In this document: positions 44,538-54,532 of the stretch, one piece after another | How positions within the stretch are numbered: position 1 is the stretch's first letter | Layout: the number at the start of each line of letters is the position of its first letter | Source of the DNA: Branchiostoma lanceolatum | Taxonomy: Eukaryota; Chordata; Leptocardii; Amphioxiformes; Branchiostomatidae | Direction: 5' to 3' | Assembly (NCBI RefSeq): GCF_035083965.1 | Contig: NC_089738.1 | Location: 20,238,734 to 20,302,733, forward strand | Length of the DNA stretch: 64,000 nucleotides | Notes under the pieces: model-generated | Databases searched by the model: none | Told to the model about the DNA's origin: nothing | Seen by the model: the letters and a program-made list of their open reading frames with translations, nothing else | Translations under genes and position numbers: made by a program

Positions 44538-44602
44538 CCCTTACCCCCTCAACCCTTACCCCCTGTACCATCGCAGCGCAGGACTTGTTACAGGAGGTGA
44601 GT

Positions 44603-44636
<34 letters not shown>

Positions 44637-44717
44637 CCCTTACCCCCTCAACCCTTACCCCCTGTACCATCGCAGCGCAGGACTTGTTACAGGAGGTGAG
44701 TACACACACACACACGC

Positions 44718-44771
<54 letters not shown>

Positions 44772-45284
44772 CCCTTACCCCCTGTACCATCGCAGCGCAG
44801 GACTTGTTACAGGAGGTGAATAACAGACATTCCCCCCACCCCTAACCCTCCCGTCCTCTCCTCTTTACCATCACAGCATAGGACTTGTTGTTGTTGGGTT
44901 AGTAACCCCCTTCTCCGACATGGGTGTACCCCCTTCCCAGGCACCCCCCCCTCTCCCTGTACGCCCCCCTTCCCTGTACCAACCCAGCTCAGGACACCAT
45001 GATCTGTTGTTGAGAGCCTGTATTTCAATCATGTAAAATGTGTCTGTGATCTCTATGCGTGAATGAGGTTAGGCATCCATGTAATTAGGTACGTCTGATT
45101 TACAAAGTCTATCCAGTTGCTTCAGTAACTTCTCTGATGATTCTGGCTTTTGACCTTCTTTGTGTCCTTTCTCACACACATCAAGACAGAGTCTGAGACA
45201 CAAGGACGATTCTGAGACATTTTTGTTGTCTTACAGGAGGCGGACGCCACCAGAAACGTCTTGGAGGAGATGGGTCTACCCTGA
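42795..45284 (+). CDS. AP1S: AP-1 clathrin adaptor complex sigma subunit, complete
   Basis: Coding exons 42795-42797 (ATG only, then GTGAGT), 43125-43303, 43948-44056, 44260-44397, 45237-45284 (TGA) give 158 residues. The start [17 protein letters not shown] has the double Met seen in other invertebrate AP1S proteins. The rest ([58 protein letters not shown]-like [10 protein letters not shown]) is nearly vertebrate-identical; the whole protein is one longin-like fold. It sorts cargo at the trans-Golgi network and endosomes and helps bind dileucine signals. Both ends of exon 2 and the donor of exon 4 are duplicated in the flanking introns. Vertebrates have three paralogues; this is probably the single ancestral-type gene. 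Confidence 0.96.
43020..43124 (+). repeat. Decoy copy of AP1S exon 2 acceptor and first 57 bases
   Basis: A copy of ...TTTGTTTGTTGCAG|ATGAAGTTCATG begins at 43035 and matches the true exon at 43125 up to CAGTGGTACT, then hits TGA and repeats the intron tail. The unit is 90 bases. A matching decoy of the exon 2 donor (AAGATCGTCTACAAAAGGTCAG) lies at 43379-43405. Confidence 0.9.
44398..44905 (+). repeat. Four intact and one decayed copy of the AP1S exon 4 donor, with (CA)n tracts
   Basis: CAGCGCAGGACTTGTTACAG|GAG-GTGAGT recurs at about 44496, 44599, 44698 and 44817 (the last is GTGAAT), then degenerates at about 44866. Units are separated by C-rich and long CA tracts. Confidence 0.93.
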
Positions 45285-45962
45285 GGCATGCTGGGACCAA
45301 ATCATTTGTAGACAGGAGATTTAGCTAGCAAGGAAAATAATAAAAAGTTGTAATATTATCATATCATCTGGTTTGAAATTGTGGTGTTTCGCTGAGTAAT
45401 TCGTCTTGAAAGATCTTCAGTCTGATGTATATTTAAGAGGCAAAATGAATGTTTTGATTTTTTTTACCACTATATGTGATATTGCAGAAAGTAAGCCAGC
45501 AAGGCCATTTCATCGGATTTTACAAAGAGGCTTGTTCAGACTGTAGTGACCAGTTTAGTCAGAACTTCCATGGCAGAGATTTGAATAGTAGCTGAGAAGC
45601 AACGAAAATAATTTGTGTGCCTGTGTCAGGGCTCTAGCCAGCACCAAAAAAAATGTAAGATCATTCCATCAAGCTGGACAGACACAAATCGGTGAGTAAA
45701 GATATAAAAATGTCAAAATTTGAATAACATTGAGAGAAAAAATGATTCTTTGTATGATCTTTCCATCAATTGGAATTGGAATGAGGGAGAAAAATAAATT
45801 CAAGCTGATTAGAGCCATTGTCAGTGTCTTCTTGAAAGGTACCAGACAATACTTAAGTTATACTAACTAGTTATACTTCTACTTATAGTTCCTGTCACCA
45901 TCTCGATTGACTGGTTGATACACAGAAAAATACATTTGTGTGACCTTACAGAGATATAACAG
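45285..45962. other. AP1S 3' UTR and intergenic
   Basis: An AATAAT/AATAAAAA signal lies at about 45336-45346. Beyond it no gene is seen. Confidence 0.6.
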
Positions 45963-46043
45963 TAGCCTGGATGCCAGACCTCCAATCTATAAAATATCTA
46001 CCCAATAGCTATTTTATAGATTGGGGGTCTGGCATCCAGGCTA
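45963..46043. mobile_element. 81-bp palindromic TAGCCTG-ended MITE
   Basis: Near-perfect 34-base arms beginning TAGCCTGGATGCCAGACC are joined by a short loop; TA is present at both tips. It shares its tip with 2828, 21900 and 54340 elements. Confidence 0.75.
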
Positions 46044-46234
46044 ACATACCAGGGAAATGTGTATTAAACTCTGCAACACGTGCACCTTCTCTTCAGTCTC
46101 ATGTTTATTTACAAGTTACAGACGGTAGTGAAGCATCTATATTGTGTTACCTGTACTGCAGGCTGTATAAGAACGAACTCCCGGGATCTGTAGTCATGCT
46201 AGAAAACTAGTGCAAATATCTGCCTACTGTACAA

Positions 46235-46395
46235 AACTGACATATCGAGTACAATAAAACTGACACATCGAGTACAACAAAACTGACACATCGAGTACAA
46301 CAAGACTGACACATCGAGTACAACAAAACTGACACATCGAGTACAACAAGACTGACACATCGAGTACAACAAGACTGACACATCGAGTACAATAC
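46235..46395. repeat. 23-bp repeat (ACTGACACATCGAGTACAAC), about 7 copies
   Basis: Homogeneous units just outside the GPALPP1 3' end; no coding role. Confidence 0.92.
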
Positions 46396-46639
46396 ACTAC
46401 CTGTACCACAAGCTAGTCCATAGTCATGATAGTGGTGCTAGAAAACTTGTACAAATATTGTACAAAACTGACACTTCATGTACAATACAAAGATATAGAA
46501 ATCTATGTACAGAATATACAAATGTTGGCATAGAACAGATGATACAATGGGATTTTGATGTGGCACCAGCGAGCAATTGGCAGAAGAAAGAGAACATTTA
46601 AACCAGTTGTTCAGTTTCTGCATTTCTAGGCCCTGTTGC

Positions 46640-46797
46640 TAGAGGAATTGTACCCCCCCAGGGAACTGCAGTTCCATGCCCAGCTGCTAGAGGAACTGTT
46701 GCCTCCCAGAAAACTGCAGTTCTATGTCTATGCCAGGCCACTAGAGGAACTGTTGCCCCCCTCCCCCTCCAGAGAACTGCAGTTCCATGGCCAGCCA
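46640..46797 (-). repeat. Reiterated 3' coding end of GPALPP1, including its stop codon
   Basis: On the gene strand GGGGGCAACAGTTCCTCTAG, the last codons and stop, recurs three more times downstream (about 46747, 46685, 46640; the last is diverged). Copies are separated by GGCATGGAACTGCAGTTC-type spacers. Confidence 0.88.
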
Positions 46798-49700
46798 CTA
46801 GAGGAACTGTTGCCCCCCGCTTGAGAACCTGTCGTTGAGTTGTCGCGAGTTCTTGATCAGCTGTCGTCTCTTGGCAGCGTCCAGCTGACCTGCCCCGAGG
46901 TCAAGGTCGCGGTCAAAAGGTCGCCTCTCTTTAGGCTCGTCTTCCTCTTCCTTCTGGTATAAACAAAGTCAACATGAATAACATAAACATTGTCAACAGA
47001 AACACAACATCGTGCGCATGTCATGAATATTAATGTCTTGAACAGAGACATAATTTTTTTTTAAACAAATGTAACATAGATATGGTCAACAAACACTTCC
47101 CAGGAGTTATTTTACCTCCCTTAATAGTTACAATTCAGTAATGCAGACTGAAGGTTTTCAGACCAGGATTAGGGTTGCATAGTAAGCTATCTGCACAACT
47201 GTCACATCGCCATGACAACTACTCACAGCCTTGCGTTTCCGAGCCTTCTGGTGTTGGTCTAACAGCGAGGAGCCCCGCTTTTTCTCCTGAAACAATAAAC
47301 AATGGTCTCTGGTGAAATCAAGGAAATCTGTACCCTCAAAATTAGATCAATATCATATATATCAGGTACAAAGTACAGGTAAGCCAACACCTTTACAAAC
47401 TGAACTAAAATTTCAATATTACTTGTTTCATCGTTGAAGAGGTTCATCAGTCACGCATAATATCAGATACACGAATATTCTTCGAACAGTGACTTAATAA
47501 AAGGAAGCGAAATACTAACCTCCAAATTTTCGACGTCTAGTCTGTACAAGATGTACAGACTAGACGTTGAAAATTTGGAGGTCAGTATTTCGCTACCTTT
47601 TATTAAGTCACTGTTCGAGGAATATTCGTGTATCTACTTGTTTCATTGATTTCATTGATGTGACTGTTAAGGTCTGTTTTTTCACCCAGGGCACATTGAA
47701 AACTACCAGTAGGTGATATGTTGGTTACCCCGGTGAAATAAATAAAAAACAAACAAATAATCTTACGTTGTAGGTGGAGACCTGCTCCCGTAACCTGATA
47801 TCTCGCTCCGCTGCCGCCAGGTCCGCTGGCTTCATCGGCTTCTGCTGGGTGTCGTCTTTCCCTTTCTGTAAAAACAAATGTAGAGTTGGGCTCCATCCTG
47901 GTGTGAGTGGATAAAAAAAACGGACAAAAAAACGGACAAAGTTGAGAGAATCGAAGAAGGACTGATTGCAGCTGCAGGGTGTTCAGAGCGCAGCAGCAGA
48001 ACACAGTGGACTACTTCTACTGTCAGTCATGTTGAACTAACATTGATTGATTGACAGATTGACTGACCGCAGCCTTCCTGGCCTTGTCGGCGGGCGTGTC
48101 CGTCCACACCGACCGGTCGCCCATATCAGGTTTCGCGTTGCGCCGGAACGTCCGCGGGCCCATCCCGAAACTCGTCATCGCCGAGGGCAACTCCAGCATC
48201 CACTCCTCTCGCTCCGTAACCTCGGCAACCTGGTTCTGTAAATAAACAACAACACGTCAGAACACTCATGTTTTGTAACTACGGTAACCTGGTTCTGTAA
48301 ATAAACAACAACAACACATCACTCGAGCATCCACACGACACCCTGTTTCACATCCAGCTCCAGTTGGGGGAAACTGCAGGAGTCTGAAGTCCCCTTCTAG
48401 AGGAATGGTCAGGTCCAAACCGACCATCTGACCTAAGAGCTGGACACACAAAATGGCTCAGCTGACCTTGCCCTCCAGTTTGTCCTTCATGGCCTGGGCT
48501 CTCTTATCAAACTCCTGCGCCACGGACATCCCAGCATCCTCCTCTCCTGACGGGGGCAGCATCGGGCCGATCAGCTCATCATCATCATCATCGCTGTACC
48601 CAGCAGGCAGTGCAGCACCAACCTGCAGGTCACTGACCTCTGACCTGCTGAACCCAGGGGGGAGGGCTGGACCAATCACAGACTGTGATGGGCCTGACCC
48701 TGGGGACGAGCTCTTCTTGAAACCTGGGAACAAGAAGGGAAACTTTGTGCTATATATATATTCTATCTCAAGTATTTCTAAGAAAACTACAGAATGTTAC
48801 ATATTTTTTTTCTCGACACTCCAGGATGTCTCTGCAGCTCAACTGGTAGCAGCCTCACAGCTGAGCTTCTCGTTCCAATATGTTGGTAACTGGGAGACCC
48901 TGGTTCAAATCCTGGGAAGGGCATCCTGGTTGGAGCTGCGTTCGTCTTTCAGAAGGGAGGTAAAACAGTCCCTAGATCGAGAAGGTTCCTCGAGCACTTT
49001 AAAAGGGACTACAACAGCCCCATTACTCAGATGGGTACCTACTGGCTCTACTGCAGATATACATTCTTACTCTTGAAAGTGTTGATAAGACAACCACATG
49101 GATGTTACAGAAATTCTGCTGTTTTGCTTTTTAAGCTATTATGTACAAAAGTCGACGGAATTCAGCACTGTCTAACGTTACATTGTGTACCATGTCAGAT
49201 GTGCTGCTATGTTGATTTTCAATTTAAAAAAAGTTTGAAGACCTGGTGGGAGGGCGGGGCCGCAGAACTCCTGTCTGTCTCCTGACCTCTGACCTGCCCT
49301 GTTGTCATCATCATCCTCATCATCCTCATCATCCTCATCGCCTGCGTGACCTGCTAAGCCTGGAGGGAGGGCTGGGCCAATCACAGCGCTCGACTGATGG
49401 GACTCAGGAGATCTCTGGAAACCTACATAGGGAGCAAACAGGTTTGCTATTGGTTGCTGACTAGATCGGAAGAAATAAATGTTTCCTGGTACAGTAGTAC
49501 AGTTCTGTATCAAATCATCGCAGGCAGAGCCTCTTTTCTTATCCTCAAACAACAGTAGAAGGTAGAAACATATGTATGTTTGTAGGGCTGTGGTGCAACA
49601 AACTGTTGGATATCATAACTAGCCACTGAGGTGCCCACTCAAAGCTTGTGTGTTACCGCAAATCATGGCTTACACTGACTGAACTACAATGCACTTGCAC

Positions 49701-50154
49701 TTCACTTTTATTTACATTGCACTTGCACTTCAATGTGGGACAAGATTTTTTCTTCTTTCTTTTTGAGAGTTTCAAAATGTCTTCAACTGTAACACCCAGA
49801 TGACAAGGAAAATAAACAGCAATAGCCTTTCATAATTCCCACAAATGTAAATATGTAACATAGGGTTAAAGCTCTTGAAATCAGAGACCTCCGCATCGGG
49901 ACTACTACAGGCCCGGTATGTGGAAAATCATTTCGCCTTTCTAACAACAAAGGGGGAGGGGGGGCAGATTGCATCTATTCATGGTGGTGCAGAGAAGCCA
50001 CGAAACCGTTCTAACTACAGCAGACGTCACCTGGGGGTAGGGCGGGCCCGCACACGTCCGTCCGTCTGTCCGTGCGGTCTCTGTCGTCATCTCCATCGCT
50101 GTCGTCTGCGGATTTTCTGAACCCCGGCGGCAAAACTGGACCGATCTCCGCCAT
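46798..50154 (-). CDS. GPALPP1: GPALPP motif-containing protein 1, complete
   Basis: Seven coding exons: 50154-50031, 49422-49243, 48723-48467, 48235-48068, 47865-47767, 47286-47227, 46953-46798 (TAG). They sum to 1,044 bases, 347 residues (human about 340). It starts MAEIGPVLPPGFRKSADD. GPALPPG repeats occur at each of the first three exon junctions, so the motif is repeatedly split by introns at the same place (CCA G|GT TTC). The C-terminal part (MGPRTFRRNAKPDMGDRS, VWTDTPADKARK, KNSRQLNDRF) matches the family's conserved domain. It is a predicted nuclear protein of unknown biochemical role. Exon 4's acceptor end is duplicated at about 48280-48315, and the stop region is repeated. A family-A SINE lies in intron 2 and an 84-bp fold-back in intron 5. 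It is divergent from PIN4. Confidence 0.95.
47465..47635. repeat. 84-bp-arm inverted repeat in GPALPP1 intron 5
   Basis: Arms 47465-47548 and 47552-47635 begin AGATACACGAATATTC and differ at about four positions; the loop is 3 bases. This is a nearly perfect hairpin. Confidence 0.92.
48832..49067 (+). mobile_element. tRNA-derived SINE (family A) in GPALPP1 intron 2
   Basis: The head has CAGCTCAACTGGTAGCAG and CCTGGTTCAAATCCTGG; the body has ATCCTGGTTGGAGCTGCG and CGTCTTTCAGAAGGGAGG. The tail ACTACAACAGCCCCATTACT and GATGGGTACCTACTGGCT is one unit of the 57-bp satellite at 8366-15690. This solitary copy shows that the satellite motif belongs to the SINE. Confidence 0.85.
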
Positions 50155-50465
50155 CTTGGACGAGTACAAAATTCTGCCTCAATGGGGAGGATTTACATCA
50201 TCCTCGGTAACGGAAAAGCATTTTAGGCCTAATATATTAAAATTTGTGTTGATGAAAATATATCAACAAAGGGTAGAGTATTTTAAATACAATACTACGG
50301 CTTTTTTTGTCATTATGTTGATAATACAATCTGTGCATTTTCTGAAAGATCCCCTATTGTAATAGAATACTCTGAAGGTCATAGGTTAACAGTTCCACGT
50401 TGGTAAGTGTTGCTGTGTGCAATTTCTGTGGTTTCTGAGGTAAAATCTGCGCCAGACGAGCCGCG
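50155..50465. promoter_or_regulatory. Shared head-to-head promoter of GPALPP1 and PIN4
   Basis: Only 311 bases lie between the two start codons, with no room for separate long promoters. No classical TATA placement was recognised. Confidence 0.6.
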
Positions 50466-52851
50466 ATGCCTCCGAAGAAGGGCGGGAAAGATGGCGGGAA
50501 GGGCGGGGGGAAAGGTGGAGGAGGAAAGGGCGGGAAAGACGGCGGAGGAAAGGGCGGGAAGGGGAAAGGAGGCGGGGCGGCCGCGGAAGGTGAGTGAGTG
50601 AAGGAAAGAAAACCGGACGCTGCAGCTTTACCAACGACTTGTCGCGAATTTCAGCTGACCAGTTTTTGGAAACGTTACATGAATATGACTTGCCGATTTA
50701 TTCTGTACCATGTTTTCTGCGCAGCCGCCGGTGGAGACAGTAAACAGGCGAAGGGAGGAACATCCGTGAAGGTAAAGATGCCTGCCTACAGCTGCCTGGG
50801 GTGGGGTGCACCCTGGGGTGGGGTGGGGTGGGGTAGGGGGTGTGCGCCCTGGGGTGGGGTGGGGTAGGGGGTGTGCGCCCTGGGGTGGGGTGGGGTGGGG
50901 TGGGTTAGGGGGTGTGCGCCCTGGGGTGGGGTGGGTTAGGTGGTGTGCGCCCTGGGGTGGGGTGGGTTAGGGGGTGTGCGCCCTGGGGTGGGGTGGGTTA
51001 GGGGGTGTGCGCCCTGGGGTGGGGTGGGTTAGGGGGTGTGCGCCCTGGGGTGGGGTGGGTTTGGGGGTGTGCGCCCTGGGGTGGGGTGGGTTTGGTGGTG
51101 TGCGCCCTGGGGTGGGGTGGGTTTGGTGGTGTGCGCCCTGGGTTGGGGTGGGTTAGGGGGTGTGCGCCCTGGGGTGGGGTGGGTTAGGGGGTGTGCGCCC
51201 TGGGGTGGGGTGTGCGCCCTGGGGTGGGGTGGGTTTGGTGGTGTGCGCCCTGGGGTGGGGTGGGTTAGGGGGTGTGCGCCCTGGGGTGGGGTGGGTTTGG
51301 TGGTGTGCGCCCTTGGGTAGGGTGGGTTAGGGGGTGTGCACCCTGGGGTGGGGTGGGTTAGGGGGTGTGCACCCTGGGGTGGGGTGGGTTGGGTGGTGTG
51401 CGCCCTGGGGTGGGGTGGGTTAGGGGGTGTGCACCCTGGGGTGGGGTGGGTTAGGGGGTGTGCACCCTGGGGTGGGGTGGGTTAGGGGGTGTGCACCCTG
51501 GGGTGGGGTGGGTTAGGGGGTGTGCGCCCTGGGGTGGGGTGGGTTAGGGGGTGTGCACCCTGGGGTGGGGTGGGTTAGGGGGTGTGCACCCTGGGGTGGG
51601 GTGGGTTAGGGGGTGTGCGCCCTGGGGTGGGGTGGGTTAGGGGGTGTGGGCCCTGGGGTGGGGTGGGTTAGGGGGTGTGCGCCGTGGGGTGGGGTGGGTT
51701 AGGGGGTGTGCACCCTGGGGTGGGGTGGGTTAGTGGGTGTGCGCCCTGGGGTGGGGTGGGTTTGGGGGTGTGCGCCCTGGGGTGGGGTGGGTTAGTGGGT
51801 GTGCGCCCTGGGGTGGGGCAAACATATTTGTAACGTATTGCAAAAGCCCCTAATGAACAAGTCCAGTTTGATTGCGTATTTTTAAATTGTATTTTGCAGA
51901 ACATATTATTATTATAATTCAGTTTATCCTTTTCATGTCTGAAATGTTATTTCTCGCTTTTAACGTTGTTACAATATGTAGATTCAATCCTATATAATGT
52001 CCTTGGTAGATTGTAGGGGGTGGAGGTTGTACTTACTTTATCTCCCGTTCTCCCGCAGGTGCGGCACATCCTGTGTGAGAAACAGTCGCGGGCGCTGGAG
52101 GCCATCGAGAAGCTGCAGGCCGGCATGAAGTTTAACGAGGTCGCCACTCAGTACAGCGAGGACAAGGCCAAACAGGGGGTAGGTACAGGGGGTATTTACA
52201 GGGGGAGGGGGGTAGGTATATGTGTCTGTAAGGGGGGAGCTCAGTACAGCGATGATAAGGTTTGGTTGTCACTTCTATTTTGACCCTCCTGTGTTTGGTT
52301 CAGGATGCCCTTTGACCCTCCTGTGTGTATTGTACAGGGTGCCCTTTGACCCTCCTGTGTGTTTGGTTGAGGGTGCCCTTTGACCCTCTTGTGTGTATTG
52401 TGCAGGGTGCCCTTTGACCCTCCTGTGTGTATTGTACAGGGTGCCCTTTGACCCTCCTGTGTGTTTGGTTGAGGGTGCCCTTTGACCCTCTTGTGTGTAT
52501 TGTATAGGATGCCCTTGTCTTTATGACCTCTTCATTTTGATCTGTTCCATTATGTAATACCTGTTATGTTTCATGACTCAGCATTTCTGTGATATCTGTA
52601 TGCTAACATAGACACAGGCTTTCTTATCACTTTGACCTTATCTGTGGTGCAGAGTGACCTTGTATTTGACCTTCCCGTGTGCCGTGCAGGGTGACCTCGG
52701 TTGGATGGTCCGGGGGTCGATGGTGGGGCCGTTCCAGGACGCGGCGTTCGCACTCCAGCCCAGCACGACGCAGAAACCCGTCTACACCAACCCACCAATC
52801 AAGACAAAGCACGGCTACCATATCATCATGATCGAGGGGAAGAAAATGTGA
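50466..52851 (+). CDS. PIN4: Parvulin-type peptidyl-prolyl isomerase PIN4 (Par14), complete
   Basis: Four exons 50466-50589, 50725-50771, 52059-52178, 52690-52851 (TGA) encode 150 residues. A Gly/Lys-rich basic N-terminal tail ([18 protein letters not shown]...) precedes the parvulin domain: [67 protein letters not shown]. The family catalyses cis-trans isomerisation at proline and acts in ribosome biogenesis, chromatin and mitochondria; the basic tail is typical for nucleic-acid binding. Intron 2 is filled by a 31-bp G-rich array, and intron 3 by 34-bp units resembling the exon 4 acceptor. Poly(A) signal candidate AATAAA at about 53703. Confidence 0.96.
50795..51825 (+). repeat. 31-bp G-rich satellite in PIN4 intron 2, about 33 copies
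   Basis: The unit is GTGCGCCCTGGGGTGGGGTG plus GGTTAGGGG. Each unit offers several G3-4 runs on the coding strand, so stable G-quadruplexes and R-loops are expected. GGTTAGGGG in most units resembles the telomere repeat. It starts about 25 bases after the exon 2 donor. Confidence 0.96.
52270..52515 (+). repeat. 34-bp repeat resembling the PIN4 exon 4 acceptor, about 7 copies
   Basis: The unit is CCCTCCTGTGTGTATTGTACAG plus GGTGCCCTTTGA, split here for length. The true acceptor reads CCTTCCCGTGTGCCGTGCAG|GGTGACC, with TTTGA before it. Every third unit has TTTGGTTGAG, giving a 102-bp higher-order pattern. Confidence 0.85.
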
Positions 52852-54339
52852 TGCTGGCAAAACTTAGCTATAGGTTGGGGGGGGGGTGTCTTAAAACAGT
52901 GTTTTGGGGAGAGGGTCGTGTAATTACATAACAAGAAATAAGGCTGGACATTGAAGTCGATGAAGGTTAGACATCCAGGTGTTGAGATATTTGACAGTTA
53001 CTCATAGCCTCCATAGCAGTGTGGCTGATGGTTACGGGCTGGCTGCAGGAGGTGTATTATAAGCCCCCCAAAAGTGCCCGGAAGAGCCTGCTATGGAGGA
53101 TAAGTTTCTCAGGCAACTGGATAAGTTTTGTCAACATTCAGATCTTTGATCAGTGACTGGTCCGACCTTAGACCTTACCTCAACTTGATATTACTGTATC
53201 ATCTTAGCTGCAGTTCTGGAAATCACCACTAGGAGGCATTGCACCGGTTGGCCCTATGCAGGAAATGTTGAATGATTCCAGCATTTGAATCAGTTTGTAT
53301 TTTACTGTGTAAAATCAGCTTGAAGCAGGCGTGACTCCAGGTTCCTTCATCAACAACCTGACACACTCAAACTTGAGTAACTTCACCGGGTACTTTCAGA
53401 GTTGTAATAATAGGATAACTTGCATAGCTAGGACTCAAAAACTACTGGGATGATTTTTGGTCTGTACATTTGTAGGTCTTTGCATGTTCTTTCTTCAAAC
53501 TTTATCAAAATGGCAGTCATTGCTGAATTACGCTGACTTAGGATAGACCTCCAATATGAAATTAACTTAGACTTATAATGTATTAAATTTGCCGAAATAG
53601 AGCTTTCATACATGTACGTGAATAGTTGTATAACAGATCTTTCTTTCTTTGGTTGTATTATTGCCCACCTCAACTATCTATCACAAATGTCTGTCTTGGA
53701 GAATAAACAGTGTCGTCTGATTTGGTGGCTTTGTGGTCGTCCATGATGTTTGAACTCATGATCTCTTTGATTACTTGTCAGTTGTCACAAAGATTATTCT
53801 GCAATGACCTAAAGTATATTTCCTTAGGACCCTTGACTTTATAAAATCCTTACACATCTCCAAAGTTGAGCCATTGTGATGCTCGTTCAGAGAGCCTGCA
53901 GGTGTGTGCTACAGCAGACCTGGTGTTTAGTGCTGAGGCCATGTCTGAATCTCATTGGCTTGAAAGTTCATCGGTATTGGTAGAAATCATTCTGAAGCAA
54001 ATTTGAACTGTAATTTTCAAGTTGACAAAGACTGGAGTTCGACAGTCTAGAATTTGGGTAAGTACAATATTTTTTGTTGGAAATTACAGTGCAACTTTGC
54101 TTCAGATTGAACGGACTACAATATCTGAAACTGTGTGTACTAAGGTACAGACTTTCTCCTCAGACTCTGTTTTCATGTTGATCTCACATCTTAGCATTGT
54201 TTGTTTAATATGAGAACCAATCAATGGGGTTGTTGTGGCCTACCGTACAGCAGCTGTGGCTGACAGATATTCTCACCTCTGACAGAGGGACTGTTTTCGG
54301 TTGTTTGTTTGTATCAGCCAACGAAAGGGTATGTAACCC
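52852..54339. other. PIN4 3' UTR and intergenic; dispersed repeat at 54124-54190
   Basis: No exon supported. The block at 54124-54190 is shared with 3036-3105. Confidence 0.5.
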
Positions 54340-54532
54340 TAGCCTGAGTGCCAGCCTTTTTAGCTTCCGTCCGCTACCCTAGCTCCGCTGCGCTACCCAA
54401 GCTCCGCTGCCGGCCAAATTCTGACCGAATATTGAAATCCTAGCCGTTACAGATACGTGCGGGCCCAGTTTTTTTGGCCGGCAGCGGAGCTTGAGTAGCG
54501 AACGGAACCTAAAAAGGCTGGCACTCAGGCTA
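54340..54532. mobile_element. 193-bp palindromic TAGCCTG-ended MITE
   Basis: The arms start TAGCCTGAGTGCCAGCCTTT and extend about 60-70 bases with a few mismatches and a small direct duplication (AGCTCCGCTGC) in the left arm. TA at both ends could be the target duplication. Confidence 0.8.

Noticed and set aside
44464-44790. Val-Cys repeat protein
   Set aside because: This is translation of CA microsatellites between donor copies.
50974-51320. Gly/Trp-rich frames in the 31-bp array
   Set aside because: They are frame artefacts of an intronic G-rich satellite.
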